From the NCBI GenBank assembly GCA_947561395.2, contig OX387185.1, positions 43,782,602 to 43,846,601 of the forward strand: 64,000 nt of DNA, in the 5' to 3' direction. The position numbers and the translations under genes were made by a program. A model generated the notes under the pieces. It was given only the letters and a program-made list of their open reading frames with translations, made no database searches and had not been told where the DNA came from. Origin of the DNA: Buxus sempervirens. Lineage: Eukaryota > Streptophyta > Magnoliopsida > Buxales > Buxaceae. Shown one piece after another: positions 44,204 to 57,010 of this stretch. How positions within the stretch are numbered: the stretch's first letter is position 1; every line of letters starts with the position of its first letter.

Positions 44204-46642
44204 TGTTAGCACCTGATTTTTGCACCCTTAAAATGAAGAAAAATAAAAGTTCAAACTAAAAGTCAAACCTTGAGGGGGTCAAAAAATTGACTTTTTGATT
44301 TAAGTGAATTTGACCATCAAACTTCATCTCATTGAAAAGAGCATTTCGACACGGTTCCAACGCAACTGAGTTTGCTGGAATCGGAGTCCGGATGAGAAAG
44401 TTATGAGCTGGTCAAACTTTTGGGGAGAGAAAAGTTGACTTTTTGCTTGACCCCAATTCAGCTGCCAAACTTGACCCAGTGGATAGGTGGTTCCGAGCCG
44501 GTTCCAACAACACTAAGTTTGCTGAAATCGGACACCAGACGAAGAAGTTATGGGCAGTTGAAGTTTCAGAAAAACTGCCCATGTGGCAAAAGGGCAGCAA
44601 AAAATAGAATAAACCAATAAAATAAATGTATTTATTAATATATTAAATATTTTAAATAAAATAATCTCGTTTTTTAATAAAATAATCGAAAAAATCGAAT
44701 AAAATCTTTACAAAAAATCAAATTGAATAATGGTTTGAAATCCAGACATTTTAAAAACGTGCTCGCCCGTATTTGAAATACGGGCAGGGCATGCCCGTAT
44801 TTCAAATATGGGCAAGCTTCTAGGAAATACGGGCAAGCTTCTAGAAGAGGACGCGCGTCACTGTACGGCGGGACACGCGTCCCGTACGTCCGATTCGGCG
44901 AGATTTGGAAATGTGGTTTTTCGCCCGCATTTGAAATACGGGCAAGGCATGCCCGCACTTCAAATACGGGCACGATCTTTTTTGCCTATAAATAGAGAGG
45001 CCAGCCCCCCATTCGAACAAGCCAAGATCTTAGGCCCTCTCCCTCTCCTTCTTTAGCATTACCATGCCCAAACTCTGTCCAAACCCTGCCACCCCAATAC
45101 CAGAACACCAAATACCCAAAATACCCCTTGTTAGTCCAAGCCTTGCCTAAACTCTGCCCTTTTACCCTTTTGGCATAAGAACCCCACAAAACTCTTTTCA
45201 AAACCCAATTTGGAAATTCAAGGAGATGCGGAAGCGCTGCCGAAATCATCAAAGATCCATAACTCACAAAAACAAGCAAGAAGTGACACTGTAAGTATTC
45301 TTGCTACATTGTATTCAACATAACTTGAAATAAGCTAGTCTTGGGTATTTCTTCTAATCCTTTTGTTTCTTTTCTCATTTTCTAGTTGTATTTCTAACTT
45401 GTTTATTGTGTTTGGCATGTCATGAGAATTCTCACACAAGGTGGGAATCCATGGGAGAAGAGTAGTTTCCCAAAAGGCTTAGAAAATGTCCAAAGTGGCA
45501 TAAAGCCCGTTCTTGCATCTATTTAAAGAATGAATTGTTCCCTTAAATCCTCTCATGCACCCCTGTAAATTCTTTCCCTTCCCTTCTTAATAACGGTGAT
45601 AAGAGAAGTAAAAGGAAAGCTTGCTTCTTTGGAGAATACAAAAGAAAAAAAGGAAGAAGAAAAGAAGAAGAACATGGCTAAGAAGTGGGCTCATGTGTTG
45701 TTGTGAAGACATTTCAAACCCCGACAGACATTGCAGAACACTCCAAAGAGGACACTGAACTGATCCCAAGTAGAATCGGCACCAAAAATGCAAAATTGGA
45801 TGAGCCCGTAAACTCAGTATGGTTTGGGCATGCCTGTATTTATTATACGGGCAAGCCTGAACCGCATTATATTCACGGGCAAGGCGCGCCCGTATAGTAA
45901 ATACGGGCAATTATGAAAATAACTTAAAAATGTAATTTTCTGGCCCGGTTGAATCCATTCCAACCTGAACTGACTCGACCCGATTTAATAAGTTGTTTGG
46001 GCTATTTTTAGCCCATTTTGAACTGTGGGCCTAGATGGGCCCACCAAGACCCCTTGGGCCCAATTATTGGGCCCATCTTTAACTGGCTCAAACCAGGCCC
46101 ATTTTCAACAAATGGGTTCCAGGCCACTTGATCCCTGGCTCATGGGCCAAATCAAAGCCCATCAAACCCAAGTATCTGTAAATAATTTAGTTAAATAAAT
46201 AAACCAAAAGGGGTTACCCAATAACCCTACTGGGCCCCAAGCCCAACCTTGGCAACCCACGGGTCTTCCAACGGGATCTGTAACCGACCCAATTCATCTA
46301 ATAAAAAGATAAAATAAAATAAAAAGCGGCCCACACCATCAGAGGGTCCCGCCAGACCAAACAAGGTGGCATGCTGATCTAGGAAGGGTGAAACTGACTC
46401 AAAACCAGGGAGACCCGAGGGACTCGTCAGACCGACGGGCGGGCCGGGGTGTCTTAGGACTTCCCCGGGCGTAACCGAGGACTTAGCTAAAACTCTGAAA
46501 AGTCGCAGATCAGACTTAGACCCGGATATGGCAAAAACCGTGTCTGCCTGCACCTCTCAGGCAGTGGTGACTCCGAATGTCCCGAGGCACGCACTCTCAC
46601 ATGTGCCCTGTGTGCGATCTAGGTCAAATTTAGGTGCGCACA
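44204..46642 (+). repeat. family-1 solo LTR nested in the family-2 LTR
   Basis: Starts TGTTAGCACCTGATTTTTGC and ends GGTGCGCACA. It contains the TATA box (44998-45005), a dyad array (about 44766-44975) and TGGTGACTC at 46565-46573. Flanks GTCAC and ACCAC do not match cleanly; comparison with the unoccupied site (GAGTCGCCACCATTC on the reverse of about 49472-49487) suggests a 3-bp loss at the right junction. Confidence 0.88.
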
Positions 46643-46777
46643 ACCACCATTCAATTTAAGGTGTGAATGGACACCAAAGGGATCATAAAAATGCCAAATA
46701 GAGCCAAAGTAGCTCTAATTCAAGAAAAATAATAATCCAGAGATCAGGTAAGGGGAATAAGTTATGAGCGGGGGAAG

Positions 46778-49553
46778 TATAGACACCCCAAAATTACACG
46801 ATTTTTGATAAGTCTTGAAGGAGAGAAATATTTTATTGGAATTTTCAATTCTTAGCATTGGGTTTGAGATCCTTAACCCATTTGAATCCAAGGCCACAAA
46901 GGAAAAGGCCCGAATTCAATATTTTATGCAAAGTCAAACTTTTTCGGGTTGAATTTTGTTGACTTTTGACCCCAGAAAATGAAATATTTTTTAAGCAAGA
47001 TTTGAAGATAATTTTTCCCGGTAATCAGGTTTTTAGCAATGTTATTGCATAAATGAATTTTTTGAGATTTTAAATATTGACGAATACCTTGGTATTAACA
47101 TGTTGAATTTTTTTACCGGACCTGAAAAACCGGAATTTAGCCTGGAACTGGAAAGTTGACTTTTTATTCACTTGGAATTTGGGTTTGGAAATATTTTTAA
47201 TGGATTCAAATGTGGGGTGTTTGCTTATTTACATGTAATATCTTAAGTAAATGGAGATTAAAAAATACGAGGACATTTACTTGAACGATATTACATGTAA
47301 ATAAGCCTGGCTGTGCAGTTAAGGCTCAAAACCAACCAAAAATGTGCTGACCGCAGTATATGTGCGGCTTTGGTTGGCTTCTAGAAGCTTTGGCCGTTCA
47401 GCCATGTCGACAGCAATCATGACGAGCATAACCGAATTGGAACCGCCCTGTATGTGCGGTTGAGGTGAATTTGCATGGAAACCGTATATAGAGTGACGGT
47501 TCTGTGGAAACCACACTGTGTATGTGGTTTTTCTTGTTTCGTGCATTTGCGAAAAGGCTCGATCTCTGAGCCTTATTTACGCATATTACCTCTCTCTTAG
47601 GGACTTGAATTCCCTGTTTTACCCTCCGAAACTTCTAGATTTACAACAATTCAAGGCTTTAACTTGGATTGGAACAATCTAGAGGAATTTTTGGGCATAC
47701 CCTTGGGACTTTTCTACCCTTGGCTGTGCCTATAAATAGAGGGGTCCTCCTCTTGCAAATGCCTGATAATTTGAAACTTGGAAGTTCTGCAAGAAGAAGG
47801 AAAACTTTGCTGGATTGTTGCCTCAAGTGTTCAAGCTACCAAAGGTAAAGCTCCATTTCATTTCTTGCTTCTCCTTTACATTTCAACTCCCAACTTCTAC
47901 CTTTCTATAGTATAAGGCCATTTGGTGATTGTTTCCAAGCCCCAAACCTTTTCCAAAGTACCTGGGAATCCTCTCTAGTCGTAAAACGTGAAGAGAGAGT
48001 CTTGGGAAAAGGAAGATGGAATGGATCCTTTAGGCTAGAACCTACCTTGAATGATTTGCATGTTATTTTTATATGCTGATTATTTGTGCTATTTGAATCT
48101 GGAGAAATCAACATGATCCATGCTCTCAATAGCAATAGATTTTAATTTTCTCCTAAATATGTGTTTTTACCAATATCATACACTTTTTCACTGTTTTGCA
48201 TCAAATAGACTAGATCTTGGATTCTCCATGCTCAATATGGAAAATCTGAGATCTCTGGCCTTAGAATGAATTTCTAGGACTTCATGCGTTGTTTTTCATG
48301 ATTTCAAGTTATTTTGATCGAATCCACTTGCACACATGCACTGGTTTCACACTTTTACTCATGGTTTTTCAAAACAGGGCAGCATCTGTACCATGTCTTA
48401 GAATGCTCATAACTTCATCCTCCGGATGAATTTTTGAGTGATTTCATAGACATGTGATAGATGGGAAAGCCTACTTTGTATCTGGAAAATTTCATTCATT
48501 TTTATGGAGCCAATTTTTGACACCATCTGTCCAAAGTCGGAAAGTTAGTTCAGTCCAGATTGCTGAACTTGCCGCTTTGATTGTGCACCATTTACTCAAT
48601 TTTAATCCATTTTGAGTGATTTAAGTCTCTGTGTTTTCCTTGAGGAGTCTATTTTCTATTCCAACTGGTTTCAACAGATTTTGATTTGATTTGTGGCTTG
48701 TGTACTTGATTGGCTCAGGGTGGGTCTGTAACAGAGTTCTAGGTTAATCTGTGATCCTTTAGGCATGTTCAAGAGGACACACAAGTCACAAATGGATAGA
48801 GTTTGGTGTAAGGCCTATTTCGTTTGAAAGATGGCACCATATACTTCATCAATGCAAGTTTTTACGAATTTATATGGAGCCAAACTCCACGAATAGGATT
48901 TCAAAAATGCTTTTTCGCCATTTTTCTCTGAGTAACAGCAGCAGATTTTCGTAGAGTGTTACTTCCTTGTTTTAAATAGGAATGAGATGATTTTCTTACT
49001 AAATACTCTATTTCATACCAGTTATCAAATGGCCTTGGTTTCATTTGATTTGGATTTAAATCAAGAGATTTATGGTTGATCGAAGTATTCAAGTTCTTAT
49101 AACCTGATTTTTCCAGATTCACCTTAGCTTGATTTTTCTTCATTTTCACTTTGATTTTCATTCACTCATGAAGTTATAGAAGTGATATATCCATGAGGAG
49201 AGTCCAAATTCATTGGACTACTCATATGGGATAACCACACACATTTTGTTTGTTTTCAAGCACTCTTTGTCTATTTTTGATTAGTAAGCAATCTTTAGTA
49301 TGAGCAAGCATGTGGCAACTGTCTTGTACGGATGAGTGGGGGTGCCTAACACTTTCCCCCACTCATAACTAATTCCCCTTACCTGATCTCTGGATTTTTT
49401 CCTTCATTTAGAGCTACTTTGGCTCTATTTGACATTTATGAACCCTTTGGTGTCCATTCACACCTTAACGTGAATGGTGGCGACTCTTTACTTTTATCGA
49501 TCCCCACGTGATGATATCGGAAGTCATCTTAGGTGACATTTCCATGTCTCACA
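46778..49553 (+). repeat. family-2 solo LTR nested in the minus family-2 LTR, TSD GGAAG
   Basis: Begins TATAGACACCCC (a TA in place of TG) and ends CCATGTCTCACA. The exact duplication GGAAG lies at 46773-46777 and 49554-49558. Length is 2776 bp. TATAAATAGAGG lies at 47731-47742, GCGGTT dyads at about 47340-47530, and the PBS-like TGGCGACTCTT at 49478-49488. It sits in the opposite orientation inside a member of its own family, giving long inverted repeats with 49559-51752. Confidence 0.93.
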
Positions 49554-52500
49554 GGAAGGTGTTAAGCACCCCCTTATTCGTACAAGACGGTTGCCATATG
49601 CCTGTTCATGCTCAAAAGATTGTTTGCTAATCACAACAAATAAAGAATTGCTTGAAAGTAAGCAAATATGTGTGTGATTCTTCCATATGAGTAGTCTAAT
49701 AAATCTGGACTCTCTCTATGGATATACCACCTCTAAGACTTCATGAGAGAATGAAAATCAAAGTAAAAATTAGGGAAAACCAAGCCAAAGCAAATCTGGA
49801 AAAATTAGACCATAAAAGCTTGAAAACTTGGATCACTCATAAATCTCTCGATTCAAACTCAAATCAAATGAAACCAAAGCCATTAAAAAGCTGGTATGAC
49901 GTAGAGTACTCAGTATAAAAATCAGCTCAATCCAATTTAAAACAAGAGAGAGATACACAATTAAATCTGCTATGGTAAATTAGAAAAAAGCGGCGAGTAA
50001 GCAACTTTGAAACTCTATTCGTGGAGTTTGGCTCCATATAAATCCATGAAAACTTGCATAGATGAAGTATATGGTGTCATATTTCAAATGAAATAGGCCA
50101 CACACAAAATTCCATCCGTTTGTGACTTGTGTGTCCTCTTGAACATGCCCAAAGGATCATAGATTAACCCAGAACTCTGTTACAGAGCGACTCTGAGTCA
50201 ATCAAGCACCCAAGCCACAAATCAAAACAAAATCTATTGAAACCAGTTGGAATCGAAAATAGACTCTTCAAGGAAAACACAGAGATTGAGATTATCCAAA
50301 ACATATCATAAATGAGCAAATGGTATTCGAATCTGATCTGAATTGACCTGCCGACTTTGAACAGATGGTATCAAAAAATGGCTCCATAAAAATTGATGAA
50401 AATTTCCAGATATAAACTAGACATTCCCACCTATCACATGCTTTTGGAATCACTCAAAAATTCATCCGGATGATGAAGTTATGAGCATTCTAAGACAAGG
50501 TACATGTGCTGTCCTGTTTTGAAAAACCTTGAATAAAATAGTGAAACCAGTGCCTGTGTGCAAGTGGATTCGACCAAAATGGCTTAAAATCATCAAAAAT
50601 ATTCTCATGAAATCCAAAGAATTCATTCTAAGGCCAAGGATCTCAGATTTACCACATTGAACATGGTGAATCCAAGATCTTGCCTATTCTTGATGAAAAT
50701 AGTGAAAATATGTGTGATAGTGTGGGGAATCACATTTTAGGAGAAGATTGGGATCCATTGCTATAGAGAGCATGGATCTCGGCCTCCTCTCCAGATTTAA
50801 CAAAAACACCTCAGAAAAGCAGCCATAGGTGCAAAATAACCAATACATGCTCTTCATCATATATAGGTTCTAGGCCTAGAGGATCCATTCCAACATCCAT
50901 TTCCCCAAGCTCTCTTTTTACGTTTTACGGCTAGAGAGGGTGCTTTAGGTACTTTGGATGCGGTTTGGGGCTACAAACAATCACAAATGGCCTTACACTA
51001 CAGAAAAGTAGAAAATGAGAGTGGAAATGTAAAGAGGAGACTAGAAAACTAACTAGAGCTTTACCTTAAGTAGCTTGAACACTTGAGCAGACAATCCAGC
51101 AGAGTTTCCCTTCTTCTTTAGAGCCTCCAAGCTTCAAATTGCTAGCCCTTTGCAAGAGGAGGACCCCTCTATTTATGGGCACAACCAAGGGTAGAAAAGT
51201 TCTAAGGGCATGCATTCTAGATTATTCCAATTCAAGTTAAAGGCTTGAATTGGTGTAAATCTACAAGTTTCGGAGGTTAAAATGGGGAGTTCAAGCCTCC
51301 AAGAGAGAGGTAATGTGCGTAAATAAGGCTCAGAAATCGAGTCTTTTCGCAATGCAAGAAACGAACAAAACCGAATACACAATGTGGTTTACGCCAAACC
51401 GCCCTTCTACATGCGGTTTCAATGCAAAATCACCCCAACTGCAGATACAGAGCAGTTTGAATTCAGTTATGCTTTTAATGATTGCTGCCGACATGGCCTA
51501 ATGGCCTAAGCTTCTAGAAGCCACATGGCAGCTTACGCAAGTAGCATGAACTGCAACCGTGTTGTGTGCACGGTCGCAACCGCATATACAGGGTGGTTGA
51601 GACCAACTTAACAAAAACCGCACATACAGTGCGGTAATTAGCACCTTTTTTGAGTGCTGTTGAGTCTTTGACACTTGTCAAAGCTCAAACGAAACATTTA
51701 AAATTCATTTTGATTGCTTTCTCATATTGTGGTGCAATTTGGGGTGTCAACAAGAAGGTGTGTTCTACTTGTTGTCTAGGCTTCAACGGACTCTCATACA
51801 ACCCAAAGAGGAATTTCTCCTCCAAGGTGAGCTTCCTAAGCATCATTTACACAACATATGTGAGTTTGAGGTTAATGTAAGCATACTTTCATCCATGTGT
51901 TAACTTTTCACTTGAGCATAGTTTCTCCTCCCTCTTCTCTTCATTTCTTCTTTATTTCCTTCACAAGGATGGGCTCCCATGGTAAAGGGAGAAGTTTAGG
52001 TTAAAAGAGAAGTGATGAGAGGCCATTTTAGTGATATAACCACACACACAAGTCTTACTTCAATGTCTTTTTATGCATTATTTTTATCATTCAAAGGAGA
52101 GCATGTTCTCCCTTCCCCTCTCATGTCTTATGTATCCCGTTAAGCCGCCCCCAATCACCCTTCTTCCATTTGCTTTGTTAGATGGTTATAGCATATTTTG
52201 ATTCATGTTCGTTGTATAAGAATGGTTATGCATTCATGATTTTGCATGCACACTTGAAGCTATGATCCACACACACTTACGCTATTTGGAAGCATGCTTT
52301 ATCTCTTGAAGTCCACCATGTTTTTAGTTCCTCCCCAGCATGGTGCACATGTATGCAGTTCCACCTAGTAAGCATGCATAGGACTCTCCACTTTTAACTT
52401 TAATATTGCCTCTTATGTACACCGTGTGCAAGCACACACAAGTTCATTGATTTCCAGCATATCTTGATGCCTCATTGCCTATTCCTGTGAATGCTTGATT

Positions 52501-54060
52501 GTTGCTTGGGCATGAACATGGTATGGCTGGAAGTGACCTAGACTAAGGCCAATCGGGCCACTTTCTCTTACTTTTCCCACGAAGAAAGAAAGATAGTCTC
52601 ATACAGTTAAATGAGACACCTAAGGTCCCATTTCAAATTTGGGATTTCATCCCTAAGTAAGGAGGGGGGGAAGGCCCCAAGCCTCACCTACCCACCTTTT
52701 TTGGTTTAAAATTAACAAAATTAGTTCAATTAGGCTCATCGCCTCATTTCAGACCACTGTGGGGCCCACCAAGGTGCCCACACAACCTCTAATCATCTCA
52801 AAAGTCAGAGAACCCAAGCCTGTGCTAAAATTGCACTTTTGGTATTTTTTATGCTTAGACAAAATCTCAGTTCGGTCAAGCCTAAAATTTAGGTTGACCA
52901 AACTATGTTTTTGGTTAACCTGTAAAAGTTATAGAAATGCAGTTTTAGTCTTTTTAATTGTTTTTTAACCTTTTTATTATTAAATTAAACAAATCCGACA
53001 GGGTTTTAGGTCATCCTATAACCCAAGATGGGGCTTGGGCCCAAATTGGTCACCGCTGGGCCTTCCAACAAGGCCCACCCCTCCCGACTAACTCACTTGA
53101 TTAAAATAAGCAAGATAAAACCTAATAAAGGGCTATAATTTTTTTTAGGCCCAAATAAAGGCCCAATTTGGAACATGCTTGGTGATCTTTGGATGGTTTG
53201 GCCGTAACTTAGGGTTTGGGCCTATCAAGCCCTATCTCTTTAAAAGAGAACCCATTCATTAAACCAAGATGGAAGGGATACACATCCCCCAAAAAGCCTA
53301 AGGTTCCATAACCTAAGCTTAGGAAGTGGGCCCCAAGCCCATCCCTAGACCATTTGAATCAAACTAAGCACAAAGATTAAACCAAATTAAAGGATCCATT
53401 GTAGGGCCCACAGATCATCTAGGCCCACCAAAGGCATAAAACTTTAGTTTCAATATCTTTTAACCTTAACTTAATAATTAAAATTAATCAAACTTAACCA
53501 AACCCTAAATGGCTTTTAGGCTTAGATTAAGCCCAAAAAGGGAAGTATGTGCTATCCTTTAGCCAATCTAGGATTCTACGGACCTTCGAACGAGGCTTGC
53601 CCATGAGACCAAGATCACATAATAAAGAAGATAAAAACATATAAGGAGACCTACACCATTTAAGTGGTTCCCGCATAGACCTAATTGAATGAGTGCATAT
53701 CTGTTTAGGACGGGTGAGATAAATGAGTTGACTCATAATCAGGATGACCCATGGGATCCGTCACCTGACGGGGCGAACCAGGGTGTCTACGGACTTCCCC
53801 GAACGGTAACCGTGAACTTAACCAGAATTTCAAGTCACAGACCATGTAATAGACAAACAATAGGCACCATTTGTCTATTTGCACCCCATCAGCAGTAGCG
53901 ACTCACATTTCCCCATTTCCTTCCCCAATCCCGGAAGCACGCGATCTTCCATGCTTCTGCCGGATATCATGCCAGGAACCATCAAACATCCCTAAAGGAG
54001 CTAGGCACTTATGTGCACCTCCCAGAATCAAGGTGCTAACCGTGGATCAACACGCACACA

Positions 54061-54226
54061 CCTGGTTTGTACCAATTAGAGAGCTATGTTCCTTATCATG
54101 TTAATATTTGAAAGACTTATCTTTTATTTGATTCTTATCTTGAACCTAGACATCTATGAGACCAAATTCAAGATAAACATGTGAATATTTTAAACCCTCA
54201 AATCATGACAAGTGTTATAATCTTAG
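54061..54226. other. short unclassified gap between LTRs
   Basis: Single-copy-looking AT-rich sequence between the nest and the next solo LTR. Confidence 0.4.
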
Positions 54227-56018
54227 TGTAGACACCCCAAATTGCACTACAAAATGAGAAAATAATGAAAACATTAATTGGAAGTTAAAACAGGCCAAAA
54301 AGGCATGAAAATCAATAATTAGAGCCTGGACCGTATTGCCACTACGGGCTAAGCATGCTCGAATTCTGAATACGGGCACGTAGCGCCCGTAGTAAATATA
54401 CGGACATCGCTGGACCGTAAATCATTTACGGGCACTCTAGACTCGTGCGAGTTCTGTTCTTCTCTCGATTTCTGAGTCTTATCTTTAGTCCAATATCCCT
54501 TTAAATGAGCGAATTATATATTTTATTCGTGCGAAATATCTTTGTGGATAAAGGATGGGCATTATCTTGTGTTTAACTCAAACTGAAACTCTATCTTGCC
54601 AAACCTTGGACCAACCACACCCCTGTGTTTGCCTATAAATAGAGGGCCTTTCCTCAAGCAAAAGGCCACGAAAATTTGAAGTCTAAGAAGCTCCAAGAGA
54701 AGAGAGGAACCCCTGCTGCCTTGCTTGCTCAATCCAGGTAAGTCCCTTTTCCCTTTTATTTTCTGTCTTCAATTCTAGAGATAATAGGATCTTCTCCTTT
54801 CTTATAGAATAAGGCCATCTTTTATTCTATATTCCTAAACTTGTCTCCAAGTACCTCAAGAGTCTCTCTAGCCGTAAAACGTGAAGAGAGAGCTAGGGGA
54901 AAAGAGAACAGGTGGATCCCTAGAATAGAACCCCATATCTGTTTTTCTCCTTTTTCCTAGAATAAGGCCTTTGATTGTGCTTGTATCACCAAACCTATCT
55001 CCAAGTACCTCAAGAATCCTCTCTAGCCGTAAAACGTGAAGAGAGAGCTAGGGGAAAAGGAAACAGGTGGATCCGTAGGGTAGACCCCCATGTGCTTTAA
55101 TTTTTGAGATGTGGCTGCTTTAAATATCTTGATCATGTTTTAATGGTTTTTATAATGAATCTGAATGAATAACATGAATCTATGATGTTTATAGCATGAG
55201 ATCCCCACTTTTTGCTAAAATTTGGATTTTTGCCACTTTTGCACCTACAGCACTGTTTTCGTGATTTTTGTGATTTTAGGCTAGGATCTTGGATTTATCA
55301 TGATCAATATGATAGATCTGAATCCAAAAGCCTAAAAGTAACTTCTAGGGTTTCATGATATGGTTTTTGAATCCTTTTTCATTATTGAGAGAAGACCCTA
55401 CGGTCTAAATTCTCCTCTTTTGATGTTCTTCATCAACGTGGGTATTTTTGGTTTTGACTTTCAGATTTAATGTGAAATTTGGGCTATATCTATGTCCTAG
55501 ACTATTCAAGTTCAATTTTGAAATATTTTATAAAAATCATATTTTTCTAGATTTCTAGAATTTGACTTGAAGCCAGATTTTTGGATTTTTCACTTTAAAT
55601 TGATTTTATTTGATTTTATCTTAATTTTATCATGAAACCCTAGGAATGGTATTATCATATTTGAAAGTTCTGGATCAATCAGACTATTCATATGAAAAAA
55701 CCATATATTTTTGTCTTTTTTGTGATTTTTATAGCAAGTCTTTTTCCTTTATTTTAACATGAACAATACCTGGAAACCACCTTGTGTGGATGAATAGGGG
55801 TGCCTAACACCTTCCCCTGTTCATAACCTAATCCCCTTACCCATCTCTGGTTGTTTTTTTTAGGAGGGTTATTTTTACCCTAAAATTGCCTTTGGTGCTT
55901 ATTTAATATTTTGGTTTCCATTCACATCTAAATTGAATGGTGGCGACTCTTTGTTTTATTTAATCCCGTGTGATGATTGAGGAAGTCAAAGGAATTTGAT
56001 TTTTTCCCATGTCTCACA
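54227..56018 (+). repeat. solo LTR, family-2-related, TSD CTTAG
   Basis: Starts TGTAGACACCCCAAATTGC and ends CCATGTCTCACA, with exact duplication CTTAG at 54222-54226 and 56019-56023. Length is 1792 bp, shorter than other family-2 copies. The start and end are family-2-like but the middle carries CCGTA/TACGGGC dyads (54330-54435) like family 1. TATAAATAGAGG lies at about 54634 and TGGCGACTCTT at 55941-55951. Confidence 0.92.
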
Positions 56019-56700
56019 CTTAGAGATCCAACTCCTTCTGTAAATATAACAACCCTCTTTCAATTGAAGGATATTTTCCTGATTGGAACAAGACCAGTTC
56101 CTCTTTTGCCAATTTTGAGCAAGAGTTCAGCCTTCTTTCTTTGAGCCCTCTCCTACTGCAACTAGAAATTCTCCAAGTACATCTTGACATTTCTCTATCT
56201 TCTACATCATTCTCAATCGTTCAAAGAGCTCTCTGGCCAAGTACACGCGAGATTGCTTGAACATCTCGTGTCTTTCATTATAACTATTGCTAACTTGTGA
56301 CGCCTTATATACCCCAACCCCCTTCTTGGGACAACAACGGAGGAACGGCTGTTGAATCGACGGTTAGGTCCTTGTTGCACTCACACCACCGGACTACTAT
56401 TTAAGAGATTGGCCACATCAGCATCGAACTTGGCAGTTGGCACGTTGACTGCGACCAAAAAAAAAAAAAATCACCCACAATCTTTTGATGGGTTACGTTT
56501 GACTTGTTGCCATTCAACCCATTCCACCCATTTTGATATTTTTATAATTGTAATGGGATTTTGTTTAAAAAATCAAATTTTCTATTGCTTTGTTTAAAAA
56601 AAGACGTTTTTCATATTGTTCTAACATTTTTACTGCATTGCATTACTTGTACAGTTACTACCTCCTCATCTTGTTACCAACACGTCATTTTGGTTGCTAC
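56019..56700. other. non-coding stretch
   Basis: No recognisable gene. Sequence between the solo LTR and the conserved GDSL promoter block. Confidence 0.4.
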
Positions 56701-56709
56701 CAATTAATT

Positions 56710-57010
56710 GGGATTTTGGTTAAGTAACAAAACATATTGCCGCGGGTGCATGGCTTTCATTACAGTTAAGACTCCCCATGGAACAACTGGGAGATCCGAC
56801 CACACGTTTGAAACAGTCTCAACAGTTTGTTCAGACTGTACAGCACTACTCACTACTTCCATGAAAGAAAACCCATAATTAGATATTTCTGATTTGGTTT
56901 AAATACCCACTGTTCCATACAAGATTTCTGTGGCGTGGTTCATTAATTGGGCATTAATTTGCTTCTTCTCTTTTACAATACCTTTTGAGGAGATAAGGCA
57001 GAAGAAGAAG
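56710..57010 (+). promoter_or_regulatory. promoter region of the disrupted GDSL copy
   Basis: Nearly the same sequence as 36240-36515, including GGGATTTTGGTTAAGTAAC, GATCCGACCACACGTTTGAA and a TTTAAATACCCACTG box about 110 nt before the ATG. Confidence 0.65.

Larger units (their letters stand above)
44131..51752 (-). repeat. family-2 solo LTR, minus orientation, itself split twice
   Basis: In plus coordinates it begins TGTGAGACATGG and ends GGGGTGTCAACA. The exact duplication AGAAG lies at 44126-44130 and 51753-51757. Own sequence: 44131-44203, 46643-46777 and 49559-51752, about 2.4 kb in all. The segments are collinear with the reverse complement of 46778-49553. The TG-side terminus (TGTTGACACC on minus) differs slightly from the TGTAGACACC of other copies. 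Confidence 0.92.
43249..54060 (+). repeat. outer family-1-related LTR, split by nested solo LTRs
   Basis: The left part (43249-44130) starts TGAAGCACCTTACTTTTGC, related to the family-1 start. The right part (about 51758-54060) follows the family-1 order: a GGGCCCACC-rich stretch, GACCCATGGGATCCGTC, TGACGGGGCGAACCAGGGTG, ACTTCCCCGAACGGTAACC, then AGTAGCGACTC and an end in CGCACACA. The interruption is exactly the family-2 LTR with TSD AGAAG. Flanks CTAGT (43244-43248) and CTGGT (54062-54066) may be a worn duplication one base off; the end point is uncertain by a few bases. Confidence 0.75.
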
